A stretch of DNA of 64,000 nucleotides. It comes from Firmicutes bacterium HGW-Firmicutes-7. Its GTDB lineage: Bacteria > Bacillota > Clostridia > Lachnospirales > Vallitaleaceae. The position numbers and the translations under genes were made by a program. Below are positions 27,371-36,859 of the stretch, piece by piece (positions within the stretch are counted from its first letter, which is position 1; each line of letters begins with the position of its first letter). A model generated the notes under the pieces. The model was given only the letters and a program-made list of their open reading frames with translations, had not been told where the DNA came from and did not search any database. The DNA is taken from contig PGZO01000014.1 of the NCBI GenBank assembly GCA_002841375.1, positions 40,751-104,750 on the forward strand, in the 5' to 3' direction.

Positions 27371-28165
27371 ATGAAAGCTAGAAATATACTAGAAAATAAA
27401 AAACGAATTGTCATAAAGGTTGGTTCATCATCATTAACACACAAAGATACAGGTCACATTAGCATTGCTAGAATGGAACTGTTAGTTCGACAAATAGCAG
27501 ATATTAAAAATGCGGGGAAAGATGTAATCCTTGTATCATCTGGTGCAATAGCTGTAGGGATAAGTGCTTTGAATATGAAAAATAGACCTGAAAGCCTATC
27601 AGATAAACAAGCTGTTGCTGCTGTAGGTCAAGCCTCTTTAATGATGATCTACCAAAAACTTTTTAGAGAATACAATAAAACGGTGGGGCAAGTTTTAATA
27701 ACTAAAGATTTATTGGAGCATGAAGGCAGAAAGAATAATACGATTAATACTTTTAATGCACTTTTAAAGTTAGGGGCTATTCCAATCGTAAACGAAAATG
27801 ATACGGTATCAACTGAAGAAATTGAATTTGGTGATAACGATAATTTATCAGCAATTGTTGCTTGTTTAATTGAAGCAGACTTATTAATAATATTATCTGA
27901 TATTGATGGATTGTTTAATAGTGACCCCAGTACGAACCCAGATGCAAGCATTATTAACGAGGTAATGAGAATTGATGATACGATAGAAAATATGGCAACA
28001 GACTCTATTAGTAAAGTAGGTACTGGGGGAATGATTACTAAAATACAAGCAGCAAAACTTGCTAATGAATATGGCATTGATACTGTTATAGCTAATTCTG
28101 AAACAGACCATGTTATATACAAAATAATGAAACAAGAACCAATTGGTACTATTTTCTATTCATAA
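27371..28165 (+). CDS. proB: Glutamate 5-kinase (short form, no PUA domain)
   Basis: First enzyme of proline synthesis; it phosphorylates glutamate to gamma-glutamyl phosphate. The 264 residues are an amino-acid-kinase domain only: VIKVGSSSLT at the N-terminus, VSSGAIAVGISAL, IPIVNENDTVSTEEIEFGDNDNLSA, LLIILSDIDGLFN, and GTGGMITKIQAAKLA. The PUA domain of E. coli ProB is missing, as in many Firmicutes. The start is the ATG at 27371 behind GAGGG. proA, the next enzyme, is not in this window. The stop codon is one base from the stop of the convergent lipoprotein gene. Confidence 0.94.
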   Translation: MKARNILENKKRIVIKVGSSSLTHKDTGHISIARMELLVRQIADIKNAGKDVILVSSGAIAVGISALNMKNRPESLSDKQAVAAVGQASLMMIYQKLFREYNKTVGQVLITKDLLEHEGRKNNTINTFNALLKLGAIPIVNENDTVSTEEIEFGDNDNLSAIVACLIEADLLIILSDIDGLFNSDPSTNPDASIINEVMRIDDTIENMATDSISKVGTGGMITKIQAAKLANEYGIDTVIANSETDHVIYKIMKQEPIGTIFYS

Positions 28166-28166
28166 A

Positions 28167-29159
28167 CTACTTGTTTTTTATAGATAGATTATCTAATAAT
28201 TTAATGGCAACTTTTGACTGAAGATCTACAGCAACAGGATCTTTCTTTTCTACAGATGTTCTAATATTTTTTATTAGTGCACTCAGTGTTACTGAATCTT
28301 GCTTGTTTTGATCTTGAACTTTAATATACAACTTATCCCAATTGTTTTGAGCTTCGGATACTAGATCACCTGCATCCGCATATTCATCGAGCTTGACTAA
28401 AGAAGTGATTTTATATAATAAATATTTTTCTCTGTTTGATAGTGCTGTGGGATTTTCTTTGTCTGCTTCAAGACTTACTTGTGATACATAACCTAATAAG
28501 TCAACAGCTAAATCCATAATTTGGTTATCTTTATCTGTAATAATAATTTCAGGATATTTTTTTAAAGTTTCTTCTTCGGGGATGACAATTTTTTCTTCTT
28601 CTTCTTCTTCTTTGCCTCCTTCTTTTGAAGATTCTTCGCCACCTGAAGAACCGGAGCTTTCTTCACCACCTGAGGAGTTACCACCACCGCCACTAGATTC
28701 TGATCCACCACCTGATTCAGAGCTGCCACCTGAGGATTCTTCTTCTTTTTTGCCACCTGATGCAATGCTTGAAATTATTTCAAGTTGAGATTTTTCATAA
28801 GAAAAACTAATTTCTTTGGCTTTTTGATAATTTGCTTCATTGTTAATATCTTCTGATAATTGATTAAGGTTTTTAATATATTTATTTGCAGCCGCATCTG
28901 TTTTTTCTGAAACGATGTTTGCTTTATTAGATAATTCGAAAATTTCTTCTAATGAATCATACAGTTCGATATATTTTTTTTTGGAAAGGCCTTGTGTTAA
29001 TTTTTCTATTGAATTAAATAAATCTACTTTCGCTGCCATTATCACTGTATCACTACTATCTTTACTAGATTTTTCATCAGATTCTTCTTTTTTGCATGCA
29101 CTTAGTGACAGTACAATCATAAGAACGGTAAACAATCGCATAAATTTCAAGTTGATCAC
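28167..29159 (-). CDS. Lipoprotein with Gly/Ser/Glu-rich linker, function unknown
   Basis: I do not recognise this gene. It encodes about 330 residues with a signal peptide and lipobox LSAC followed by KKEE. A helical N-terminal domain spans roughly residues 40-140. A low-complexity linker of Gly, Ser and Glu follows (residues ~140-195). A second helical domain reaches the C-terminus. It is likely anchored outside the membrane. The start is uncertain: GTG at 29159, TTG at 29150 (better spaced behind AGGTGA) and ATG at 29141 are in frame. It is the only minus-strand gene in the first 43 kb and converges on proB with a one-base gap between stop codons. Confidence 0.75.
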   Translation of the reverse strand: MINLKFMRLFTVLMIVLSLSACKKEESDEKSSKDSSDTVIMAAKVDLFNSIEKLTQGLSKKKYIELYDSLEEIFELSNKANIVSEKTDAAANKYIKNLNQLSEDINNEANYQKAKEISFSYEKSQLEIISSIASGGKKEEESSGGSSESGGGSESSGGGGNSSGGEESSGSSGGEESSKEGGKEEEEEEKIVIPEEETLKKYPEIIITDKDNQIMDLAVDLLGYVSQVSLEADKENPTALSNREKYLLYKITSLVKLDEYADAGDLVSEAQNNWDKLYIKVQDQNKQDSVTLSALIKNIRTSVEKKDPVAVDLQSKVAIKLLDNLSIKNK

Positions 29160-29291
29160 CTAATTTCATTAATATTTAGTTATAGTTACATGCTCTTATT
29201 ATTTCAATTAACGCATAAAAAAATTCATTTTAACTTATGCAAACCATGGAAACAAAATAAAAACAAGGAATTAAAATTTGGAGGTTTTACA

Positions 29292-29495
29292 ATGGAACAA
29301 GGGAAATTAAATCGTATTAATGAACTATACAAAAAACAAAAAGAAAGTGGTTTAACTGACGAAGAAGTCATAGAACAAGCACGACTTAGAAAGGAATATG
29401 TTTCATTAGTTACAAAAAATTTCAAAGGAACATTAAGTACAATAAAAGTGCAAGATCTTGATGGAAACGTTAAACCATTAAAGAGAAAAAAATAA
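29292..29495 (+). CDS. DUF896 (YnzC/UPF0291) protein
   Basis: A 67-residue protein of the DUF896 family. The sequence starts KLNRINELYKKQKESGLTDEE, continues QARLRKEYV, and ends with a basic tail, the conserved family pattern. GGAGG lies 7 bases before the ATG at 29292. Related Bacillus proteins are linked to the SOS response region and motility, but the molecular role is unknown. The upstream gap of about 130 bases to the divergent lipoprotein must hold both promoters. I cannot assign them with confidence. Confidence 0.9.
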   Translation: MEQGKLNRINELYKKQKESGLTDEEVIEQARLRKEYVSLVTKNFKGTLSTIKVQDLDGNVKPLKRKK

Positions 29496-29517
29496 AAAAA
29501 CAATATAAGAAGGTTTT

Positions 29518-30072
29518 ATGGAAAAAAAATTACTAAGAAAAAAACATATTTTTATGAGAAATCAATTGCCATATAAGTTAGTATGTGATTTAAGTGATGA
29601 AATTACAGAGAAATTTATCGAAAGCGACCTTTATAAACAAAGTAAAGAACTGTTTATTTATGTAGGAGTGAAAAATGAAGTGAATACCTTGACTATAATT
29701 GAACATGCCTTAAAGGATGACAGAAAAGTTGCTGTTCCTAAAACTTATAATAGAGGTATTATGAAGTTTTTTTATATTGATTCATTAGAGGAGCTAGTTC
29801 TCGGGAATTTCGGCCTTTTAGAACCTACCAACATATTAACAGAAGCCATCTCTAATCAACAATCTTTATTTTTAGTGCCAGGTATAGTGTTTGATAAAGC
29901 GAAAAATAGAATAGGTTATGGCGCTGGATTTTATGATAATTATTTAAGAAATCACTTATACCATAAATCTATTGCGCTTGCATATGAAAGCCAAATAGAA
30001 GAAGAAATTCCTGCAACTTCTAATGATGTAGCAATGAATTTGATCATTACTGAAAAGAATATATATAAATAA
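29518..30072 (+). CDS. 5-formyltetrahydrofolate cyclo-ligase
   Basis: ATP-dependent enzyme that converts 5-formyl-THF to 5,10-methenyl-THF in one-carbon metabolism. The 184 residues have the N-terminal LLRKKHIFMRNQL, the middle KEVFIY-like ELFIYVGVKNEVNT, and the C-terminal signature FLVPGIVFDKAKNRIGYGAGFYDNYL-type glycine-rich substrate loop. Length is normal. It starts 22 bases after the DUF896 stop, with AGAAGGTTTT before the ATG, so the two are likely cotranscribed. Confidence 0.92.
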   Translation: MEKKLLRKKHIFMRNQLPYKLVCDLSDEITEKFIESDLYKQSKELFIYVGVKNEVNTLTIIEHALKDDRKVAVPKTYNRGIMKFFYIDSLEELVLGNFGLLEPTNILTEAISNQQSLFLVPGIVFDKAKNRIGYGAGFYDNYLRNHLYHKSIALAYESQIEEEIPATSNDVAMNLIITEKNIYK

Positions 30073-30084
30073 TAGAAATGTTAC

Positions 30085-30113
30085 TTGTGTATATTCGTTT
30101 TATTACGTATAAT
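30085..30113 (+). promoter_or_regulatory. Candidate promoter for ruvAB
   Basis: TTGTGT at 30085-30090 and TATAAT at 30108-30113 with a 17-base spacer. The weak -35 and strong -10 lie just before a LexA-type box. Confidence 0.5.
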
Positions 30114-30125
30114 AAATAATTATGT

Positions 30126-30139
30126 AGAACAAATGTTCT
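30126..30139. promoter_or_regulatory. LexA (SOS) box upstream of ruvAB
   Basis: AGAACAAATGTTCT is a perfect palindrome matching the Gram-positive LexA core GAAC-N4-GTTC. It begins 13 bases after the candidate -10, about where transcription would start, so LexA would repress ruvAB until DNA damage. The ruvA leader from 30140 to 30269 holds no other clear element. Confidence 0.8.
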
Positions 30140-30269
30140 TTGGCGTAAAATGCATATACAATATGGCTTGGAAATTTTAACCTAACGAAGGAAGCTCGTA
30201 GCGAATGTGGAGGGCATATATCCTTTGATAAAAATATTTTCTTAGTCAATAATGAAGGAGCAAACAAGC

Positions 30270-30878
30270 ATGATTGCTTACATAAAAGGCACGTTAGAAA
30301 TCGTTGGTGAAGATAATATAATAATTGATTACAATAATATGGGTTATGAAGTAAAAATTCCTTTGTCAATTTTACCTGAATTACCTTCTATAGGTGATGA
30401 AATTAAAATATATACATATTTATACGTAAGAGAAGATGCTATGCTTCTTTATGGGTTTTTAACGAGCGATGATCTAAATGTATTTAAACTACTCCTTTCG
30501 GTCAATGGTATTGGACCAAAAGCTGCGCTTGCAATATTATCTGCACTTACACCTGATGCACTTCGCTTTGCAGTAGTAACAGGCGATGATGTTGCAATAT
30601 CAAAAGCTCCTGGCGTTGGCAAAAAAACGGCACAAAGGCTAATTATCGACTTAAAGGACAAGCTTAAACTTAAAGATTATTCAGATATGATGAACACCCA
30701 AACACAAGCTTCTACCTTAAACCAGGAAAATAATGATAGTTTACATGAAGCAATTGCTGCACTAATTTCTTTAGGTTACTCAAATTCGGAAGCGGTAAAG
30801 GCCACCAAGGGTATTGATAATTTTAATAATGTTGAGGACATATTAAAACATGCATTAAAACAATTAGCACGTTTATAA
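30270..30878 (+). CDS. ruvA: Holliday junction DNA helicase subunit RuvA
   Basis: Tetrameric protein that binds Holliday junctions and loads the RuvB motor. The 202 residues start MIAYIKGTLEIVGEDNIIID (the OB-fold), contain helix-hairpin-helix motifs (LLSVNGIGPKAALAILS and APGVGKKTAQRLIIDLKDK), then a linker and the C-terminal RuvB-contact domain (AIAALISLGYSNSEAVKA). The start is placed at the ATG at 30270, 11 bases after AAGGAG. It lies 24 bases upstream of ruvB. ruvC is not in this window. Confidence 0.97.
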   Translation: MIAYIKGTLEIVGEDNIIIDYNNMGYEVKIPLSILPELPSIGDEIKIYTYLYVREDAMLLYGFLTSDDLNVFKLLLSVNGIGPKAALAILSALTPDALRFAVVTGDDVAISKAPGVGKKTAQRLIIDLKDKLKLKDYSDMMNTQTQASTLNQENNDSLHEAIAALISLGYSNSEAVKATKGIDNFNNVEDILKHALKQLARL

Positions 30879-30902
30879 GAAGCGACGAAGGAGACATTAT
30901 AA

Positions 30903-31934
30903 ATGAATAAGAGAACGATTACTACTGAATTTATTCCAGAAGATATAAGTATAGAAACTTCTTTACGACCAACTCTTTTGAAGGATTATATTGGGCAAGC
31001 CAAAGCAAAGGAGAATATTAAAGTATTTATTGATGCTGCTAAAATGCGGAATGAATCCCTAGATCATGTTCTTTTGTATGGCCCTCCAGGACTAGGAAAA
31101 ACAACTTTAGCAAATATTGTTGCCAATGAAATGGGTGTAAATGTGAAAATTACATCTGGCCCAGCGATAGAAAAACCAGGTGAAATGGCTGCAATTTTAA
31201 ATAATTTACAAGAAGGTGATCTTCTTTTTATAGATGAAATTCATAGATTAAACCGTCAAGTTGAAGAAGTAATGTATCCTGCAATGGAGGATTATTCTAT
31301 AGATATATTGATTGGGAAAGGACCCGCCGCAAAATCTATAAGATTAGATCTACCAAAGTTTACATTAGTTGGTGCTACAACAAGGATTGGGCTGTTATCA
31401 GCACCACTCAGAGATCGATTTGGCGTAATTCATAGATTAGAGTTTTACACGCCAGAAGAGCTAAAAGAAATAATCATTCGTTCTTCCGAAGTAATAGGTG
31501 TACAAATTGAAACTGAAGGTGCAAATGAAATATCAAGGAGATCAAGAGGTACGCCTAGACTGGCTAATAGATTGTTAAAAAGGGTAAGAGATTTTGCGCA
31601 GGTTAAATTTGATGGTGTGATTACGAAGGAAGTGGCAAATATTGCGTTAAACTTATTAGAGGTTGATACGTTAGGACTTGATAAAAATGATAGAAAAATG
31701 CTAATAACTATGATTGAAAAGTATAATGGTGGTCCAGTAGGTTTAGATACATTAGCAGCTACAATTGGAGAAGAAGTCGATACAGTTGAAGATGTTTATG
31801 AACCTTATTTATTACAGTTAGGTTTAATTAATAGAACGCCTAGAGGACGTATTGTCACCCCTTATTGCTATAAGCATTTAGGAATAACGTATTTAGAAAG
31901 CACAGAAGGTCAAGTAAATATAGATTCTATATAA
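30903..31934 (+). CDS. ruvB: Holliday junction branch migration ATPase RuvB
   Basis: AAA+ motor that drives branch migration with RuvA. The 343 residues have the N-terminal [13 protein letters not shown], Walker [12 protein letters not shown] near residue 60, Walker [11 protein letters not shown], sensor 1 LVGATTR with the arginine finger region [10 protein letters not shown], and a C-terminal winged helix ([21 protein letters not shown]). GAAGGAGA precedes the ATG. It is the last gene of the SOS-controlled unit. The next gene starts about 100 bases on. Confidence 0.98.
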   Translation: MNKRTITTEFIPEDISIETSLRPTLLKDYIGQAKAKENIKVFIDAAKMRNESLDHVLLYGPPGLGKTTLANIVANEMGVNVKITSGPAIEKPGEMAAILNNLQEGDLLFIDEIHRLNRQVEEVMYPAMEDYSIDILIGKGPAAKSIRLDLPKFTLVGATTRIGLLSAPLRDRFGVIHRLEFYTPEELKEIIIRSSEVIGVQIETEGANEISRRSRGTPRLANRLLKRVRDFAQVKFDGVITKEVANIALNLLEVDTLGLDKNDRKMLITMIEKYNGGPVGLDTLAATIGEEVDTVEDVYEPYLLQLGLINRTPRGRIVTPYCYKHLGITYLESTEGQVNIDSI

Positions 31935-32035
31935 TTATCTATTGACTTTTAAACAGTTATTATGTTAATTTTAACCATACGACATGTGTTCATAATGCGA
32001 ACGCAAAACTAGGGAGTGTTATAGGGTGGGTGCTA

Positions 32036-32545
32036 ATGAAAAAAGAACTCCAGTTACTAATTCATATCAATGAAAATGAACAAATAAGCCAAAGACAACT
32101 AGCAAAAGCCTTGGGCTTATCATTAGGTACAATTAATGGTTTGATTGCAAGTATGAATGAAATGGGATATATAGTAATAGAACAATCTCAAACCAAGCAA
32201 ACGAAATATTTATTAACACCTTTAGGACATCGTAAAAAAGCAAAATGGCAGTACGAATTAATCAACAATAGTTACCATATTATAAGAAAAACTAGAATTG
32301 AAATAAAAAAAACAATTGAGAACCAATTACATAAAGGTATTAATACATTTTATTTATATGGTGAAGAGGACGCAGTAGCAAAGTTAGCAAAAATGAGCTT
32401 AATTGAATTAAAAAGAGAATATTCCATTAAGTATGAATATATATTAGATATTTCCTTAGTTAACGAGAATTTGCCCTCATGTGTTTTATACTGGGATGCT
32501 GATTTTATTCCGGATCAGCATATTAATGCTGTTATGATACTATAG
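32036..32545 (+). CDS. Winged-helix transcriptional regulator (MarR-like N-terminus)
   Basis: A 169-residue protein. Residues ~1-65 form a winged helix-turn-helix: ELQLLIHINENEQISQRQLAKALGLSLGTINGLIASM followed by a wing ending in TKYLLTPLGHRKKA. The remaining ~100 residues are a C-terminal domain with LYGEEDAVAKLAKMSLIELK, which I do not recognise. It may sense a ligand or mediate dimerisation. The start is the ATG at 32036 behind GGGTGGG. A GTG at 32030 is the alternative. Its targets are unknown. It sits between ruvB and zapA and may be monocistronic. Confidence 0.75.
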   Translation: MKKELQLLIHINENEQISQRQLAKALGLSLGTINGLIASMNEMGYIVIEQSQTKQTKYLLTPLGHRKKAKWQYELINNSYHIIRKTRIEIKKTIENQLHKGINTFYLYGEEDAVAKLAKMSLIELKREYSIKYEYILDISLVNENLPSCVLYWDADFIPDQHINAVMIL

Positions 32546-32580
32546 GACACTAAAAAATGTTTTCAAAGGACAAGGTAGTA

Positions 32581-32589
32581 TGTTATAAT
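32581..32589 (+). promoter_or_regulatory. Extended -10 promoter for zapA
   Basis: TGTTATAAT at 32581-32589 is an extended -10 (TG-N-TATAAT) 35 bases before the zapA start. The -35 region is poor, as expected for extended -10 promoters. Confidence 0.5.
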
Positions 32590-32623
32590 GCTATCATATG
32601 GAATACAAAGGGGGCTTGGCATA

Positions 32624-33055
32624 ATGTCACATAAAAATGACACTACAGTTCTTATTGGAGGTAATGTATATACACTAGCAGGAACAGAAAGCGAAGAGTA
32701 TATCCAAAGAGTCGCATTATATATCAACAATAAGTTTGAAGAAATAAAAAAATCGGACAATGCAAAAAAGTTAAGCACTAGGCTTGTCTCTGTTTTACTG
32801 GAAATTAACATTGCAGATGATTACTTTAAAGCTAAAGGGAAGATTGAAGAATTAGAAAAAATAATTAAAGCAAAAGATGATAGCATATCAAATTTAGAAC
32901 AAGATGTAATTAGCCTGCAGGTGAAATTAGAAGAACTTGATGGTGAAAGATCTAAATTCAATCAACGAATTGAGGCTTTGAAAACTGAAATAGATAGTTA
33001 TAAAGCAGAGTTAGATGAGTATATAGAAATTTTTGATCATGAAAAGACAGAATAA
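32624..33055 (+). CDS. zapA: Cell division protein ZapA
   Basis: FtsZ-ring stabilising protein of 143 residues. The N-terminal ZapA domain reads VLIGGNVYTLAGTESEEYIQRVALYINNK, and TRLVSVLLEINIADDYFKA follows. The C-terminal half is a predicted coiled coil (KIEELEKIIKAKDDSISNLEQ onward). This is longer than Bacillus ZapA (about 85 residues) because of the coiled-coil extension, a form common in Clostridia. AAAGGGGGC precedes the ATG at 32624. A terminator follows. Confidence 0.92.
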   Translation: MSHKNDTTVLIGGNVYTLAGTESEEYIQRVALYINNKFEEIKKSDNAKKLSTRLVSVLLEINIADDYFKAKGKIEELEKIIKAKDDSISNLEQDVISLQVKLEELDGERSKFNQRIEALKTEIDSYKAELDEYIEIFDHEKTE

Positions 33056-33076
33056 TGAACACTTTGTCAATTAAGG

Positions 33077-33111
33077 GCTATTCATAACCTCGGTTTATGA
33101 ATAGCTTTATG
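33077..33111 (+). terminator. Terminator after zapA
   Basis: Perfect 11-base stem: GCTATTCATAA (33077-33087) pairs with TTATGAATAGC (33095-33105) over a 7-base loop, followed by TTTATGTTTA. Confidence 0.75.
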
Positions 33112-33137
33112 TTTATAGTAAAACAAGGAGATTATGA

Positions 33138-35525
33138 ATGAATTATAATAAGCCCGAATTGTTGTCACCTGCTGGTTCTTATAATTCGCTGATTGCAGCA
33201 ATTCATGCAGGATGTGATGCTGTGTATTTAGGTGGAGAAAGATTTGGCGCTAGAGCTAATGCTGAGAATTTTAATAATGATACGTTACCAAAAGCTATAG
33301 AATATGCACATTTACACGGAGTAAAGGTATATTATACGGTTAATACACTCATAAAAGAAAACGAAATGCAACCATTTATAGAACAAGTTGGTTTTTTGTA
33401 CCAAGAAGGTATAGATGCATTAATCATTCAAGATCTTGGTGTATATCAAACCGTTCATCAAACTTTTCAAGATTTACCTCTTCATGCTAGTACACAAATG
33501 ACAGTTCATAACTTACAGGGCGCACAGTTTCTAGAAAAGCTTGGCTTTGAACGAGTTGTCCTTAGTAGAGAATTATCATTAAAGGAAATTACGAATATCA
33601 TTCATCATTCTAATATTGAAATCGAATGTTTTATTCATGGGGCATTATGTTATAGTTATTCTGGACAATGCCTCTTTAGTAGCCTTATTGGTGGTAGGAG
33701 TGGTAATAGAGGAACCTGTGCGCAGCCATGTAGACTTCCTTATGAACTATATCATAACGGCAAGCTAGAAAGCACACCTCAAAATAAATTTTTGTTGAGT
33801 CCTAAGGATATTCAAACCCTTGAAATTTTACCACAATTAATGGAAAGTGGAATTTCATCCTTCAAAATCGAAGGTAGAATGAAAAATCCGAATTATGTTG
33901 CATTGATAACCTCACTCTATCGTAAATATATCGATTTATATTTATCAAATCCAGAAAGATATCGTGTTGATCCCCACGATTTATTAGATATGCATCAAAT
34001 ATTTAATAGAGGTGGATTTTCAAGCGGGTATTTTTATAAGAAAAATGGCAGTGATATGATGAGCACTGCTAGGCCTAATCACCAAGGTGTTAAAATTGGT
34101 AAAGTTGATCAAGCAATTAATAATAAAACCATAAAAATATCATTAGAAGAAAAAGTGTATCAAGGTGATTGTTTAGAAATTACTACATCAACAGAAAATA
34201 ATTATAGTTTTATAGTGAAGGAAAATATTCTTTCATCTACGCACACTTTTAATATGGATATACAAGGTGTTAAACAAGGTGCCCTGATTTATAGGTTAAC
34301 TGATGTTCAGCTTTCAAAAAGAATTAATGAAGAATTATTAAGTCAAGAAAAGAAAATACCAGTTGAGCTTGAATTTATTGCAAAGATTGGAGAAAAAAGC
34401 CAATTGACGCTAAGTTATAACCATCATAAGATAAAAGTATGGGGTACGTATGTGGAGCAAGCAATAACGAGTGCAATTAGTGAAGACAAAATTACTGCTC
34501 AGCTTATCAAAACAGGAAACGAGTCAGTTTATATGCGTAAAATTGATTTAAATATAGATGATCATATTTTCTTATCGATTAAGGAACTTAATGCATTAAG
34601 AAGAGAAGCAGTGGAGTTGCTAACCAAAGAAATAGTACAAGAATCAAAAAGACCAGCAATCAAGGCAACGTATAACACCAATAAAAAAGTCAATCCTATA
34701 AATAAGGGTTATATCAATGTTTTAATCAGAACAATGGAACAATATGAAATAGTAAAGTGTTATTTAATAAGTAATCTATATATAGAGCTAAGTAGCTTTT
34801 CTTCAAAAGAAATAAAAGTAATCAGTGAAGCGTGCGCTGAATTAGCTATTAAAGTATATATTGTCTTGCCAAGAATCATTAGAAAGGATACTTCTGTCGT
34901 AGTGATGGATTTATTGAAATCGGTAAAGAAATATCCAATAGCAGGAACAATGATTAGAACCCTCGATTCATATGAGTTGGTTCAAGGTATTGGAGATATG
35001 TTAGTAGATTATAGTGCTAATATTTTCAATAATGCAGCGATTGATTTTTGGAAGCAACATTCAATTAAACGTTTTTGTGTTTCTCCAGAGCTAAATCGAA
35101 AGGAAATATCATTACTAAGTAACGATGCGTTAGAACTAGTAGTATATGGGTATATTCCATTAATGGTAACTGCACAATGTCTGAATAAAACAATTAACAA
35201 GACCTGCAACAATAAAGAGGAACCTTATGAACTAAGAGATAGAAAAAAGGTGTCCTTTAAAGTATTTAGAGATTGCAAAACTTGTCAAAATACAATATAT
35301 AATTCTGTTCCCATTGTATTAATTGATAAATATAAAGATTTAAAAGCGATAGGTATTAGCCATTTAAGGCTTGAATTTTTAGATGAAGGTCCGAAAGATA
35401 TTAAAGATATTATGGATTATGCTGTCGGTATGTTGAACAATCAAGATCTTAATAGTAGTGATTTTAATAACATTAAAGCGTTAAAAAACTATACACGAGG
35501 ACATTTAACAAGAGGTATAAAGTAG
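33138..35525 (+). CDS. U32 peptidase-family protein (RlhA-like, with DUF3656)
   Basis: A 795-residue protein. Residues 1 to about 330 form the U32 domain: PELLSPAGSYNSLIAAIHAGCDAVYLGGERFGAR, then the family signature ECFIHGALCYSYSGQC and RGTCAQPCRLPY, with several cysteines that could bind an iron-sulfur cluster. The middle and C-terminal parts match the long form with DUF3656, as in E. coli RlhA, which hydroxylates 23S rRNA C2501. The C-terminus has CKTCQNTIYNSVPIVL. RNA hydroxylation is the likely role for the family, while the peptidase name is historical. The SEDS gene starts 7 bases later. Confidence 0.9.
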   Translation: MNYNKPELLSPAGSYNSLIAAIHAGCDAVYLGGERFGARANAENFNNDTLPKAIEYAHLHGVKVYYTVNTLIKENEMQPFIEQVGFLYQEGIDALIIQDLGVYQTVHQTFQDLPLHASTQMTVHNLQGAQFLEKLGFERVVLSRELSLKEITNIIHHSNIEIECFIHGALCYSYSGQCLFSSLIGGRSGNRGTCAQPCRLPYELYHNGKLESTPQNKFLLSPKDIQTLEILPQLMESGISSFKIEGRMKNPNYVALITSLYRKYIDLYLSNPERYRVDPHDLLDMHQIFNRGGFSSGYFYKKNGSDMMSTARPNHQGVKIGKVDQAINNKTIKISLEEKVYQGDCLEITTSTENNYSFIVKENILSSTHTFNMDIQGVKQGALIYRLTDVQLSKRINEELLSQEKKIPVELEFIAKIGEKSQLTLSYNHHKIKVWGTYVEQAITSAISEDKITAQLIKTGNESVYMRKIDLNIDDHIFLSIKELNALRREAVELLTKEIVQESKRPAIKATYNTNKKVNPINKGYINVLIRTMEQYEIVKCYLISNLYIELSSFSSKEIKVISEACAELAIKVYIVLPRIIRKDTSVVVMDLLKSVKKYPIAGTMIRTLDSYELVQGIGDMLVDYSANIFNNAAIDFWKQHSIKRFCVSPELNRKEISLLSNDALELVVYGYIPLMVTAQCLNKTINKTCNNKEEPYELRDRKKVSFKVFRDCKTCQNTIYNSVPIVLIDKYKDLKAIGISHLRLEFLDEGPKDIKDIMDYAVGMLNNQDLNSSDFNNIKALKNYTRGHLTRGIK

Positions 35526-35532
35526 GTGAATT

Positions 35533-36858
35533 ATGTTAAATATTTTTATTAATCTAACGAGATATTTTTTTCTGCTCTGTAGTTTTTATTTCTTTTATAG
35601 TTCCATTAAAATGCATAAGGCGCTGTACGATCAAGATGATCATAATATAGCTTTCTATTATAACGCGCAAAGAATCGTAATTTTATTGTCACACTTTGTT
35701 GGCTTTATCATTCTTGTTTTAACGAAAGATAACACCTTAGATCTAACAATATTATACATTGAACAGTTATTAGTCTTTATGGTAATATGGGGAATCATTT
35801 CAAGGTTTCATTATGGCACAAACCTTCTACTTTGGAATATTTCGTTATATTTCATACAAATTAGTTATCTTATTTTGACACGATTAGACTATGGATATGG
35901 CGTAAGACAATTTAAAATGGTTGTATTAGGTTATGTGATTGCCTTAATTATTCCAAAGATTTTTCATAAATTAACCTTTTTAGCAAAGCTTGAATGGGTT
36001 TATTTGGTGTTAAGCATTGGGTTGTTAGTGCTTGTAAATGACACAATAAATGGGTCGAAAAATTGGATGACAATAGGAAGTTTTAGTTTTCAACCATCAG
36101 AATTTGTTAAAATAGTTTATGTTTTATTCATAGCATCTTTCTTTAGAAAGAATTGTGATCGAATTAAACTATTAATTTCTGGATTTTTTACTGCGGGCCT
36201 TGTGCTTCTTCTAGTATTTCAAAAAGATCTAGGAACAGCGCTTATGTTTTTTGTATTGTACATAACACTTGTTTATATTCAAACAAATCAACCCCTCTTA
36301 TTTATTGGAGGATTAACCGCTGGTTCTGGTGCAGCATTTATAGGATATAAATTGTTTGCACATGTAAGAGTGAGAGTTGAAGCTTGGTCAAATCCTTGGG
36401 CAGATATCGATAACAAAGGTTATCAAATAACCCAATCTCTTTTTGCTATTGGAGCAGGTGGCTGGCTAGGTACAGGTTTATCTAAAGGCTTGCCAAATAA
36501 AATACCTGTTGTTATGACTGATTTTATTTTCTCTGCAATAAGTGAAGAATTTGGCAATCTATTCTCGATATTTTTAATTGCTATAATTATGTTTTTTTTC
36601 TTGACTGCAATTCGTATGTGTCTTGATGTTAAAGACCATTTTTCATTTTTAGTTTCAGCAGGAATTAGTGTTATTATGGCTTTTCAGCAAATCCTAATAA
36701 TCGGCGGTGTTACGAAATTTATTCCAATTACAGGCGTAACCCTTCCATTCATAAGCTATGGAGGTACATCCTTAATAGCATCTTGTATTATGCTTGGCAT
36801 TTTACAGGGCGTATATTTAAATCGTAAAATTATTAATGAGGATGATGAAGGTGAGTAA
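35533..36858 (+). CDS. SEDS-family peptidoglycan polymerase (FtsW/RodA/SpoVE)
   Basis: A 441-residue polytopic membrane protein of the SEDS family, which polymerises lipid II. The FtsW/RodA pattern includes NWMTIGSFSFQPSEFVKIVYVLF, FQKDLGTALMFF, GYQITQSLFAIGAGGWLGTGLSKG and the C-terminal GVTLPFISYGGTSLIASC. An N-terminal extension with four to five extra hydrophobic segments (residues 1-150) precedes the core, as in some clostridial homologues. It is paired with the transpeptidase gene directly downstream, the usual SEDS-PBP enzyme pair. Whether it acts in elongation, division or sporulation is not visible. Confidence 0.92.
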   Translation: MLNIFINLTRYFFLLCSFYFFYSSIKMHKALYDQDDHNIAFYYNAQRIVILLSHFVGFIILVLTKDNTLDLTILYIEQLLVFMVIWGIISRFHYGTNLLLWNISLYFIQISYLILTRLDYGYGVRQFKMVVLGYVIALIIPKIFHKLTFLAKLEWVYLVLSIGLLVLVNDTINGSKNWMTIGSFSFQPSEFVKIVYVLFIASFFRKNCDRIKLLISGFFTAGLVLLLVFQKDLGTALMFFVLYITLVYIQTNQPLLFIGGLTAGSGAAFIGYKLFAHVRVRVEAWSNPWADIDNKGYQITQSLFAIGAGGWLGTGLSKGLPNKIPVVMTDFIFSAISEEFGNLFSIFLIAIIMFFFLTAIRMCLDVKDHFSFLVSAGISVIMAFQQILIIGGVTKFIPITGVTLPFISYGGTSLIASCIMLGILQGVYLNRKIINEDDEGE

Positions 36859-36859
36859 A

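Noticed and set aside
28562..28788. Other-frame ORFs over the lipoprotein linker
   Set aside because: Low-complexity artefacts of the Gly/Ser/Glu linker. The lipoprotein frame has a signal peptide and lipobox.
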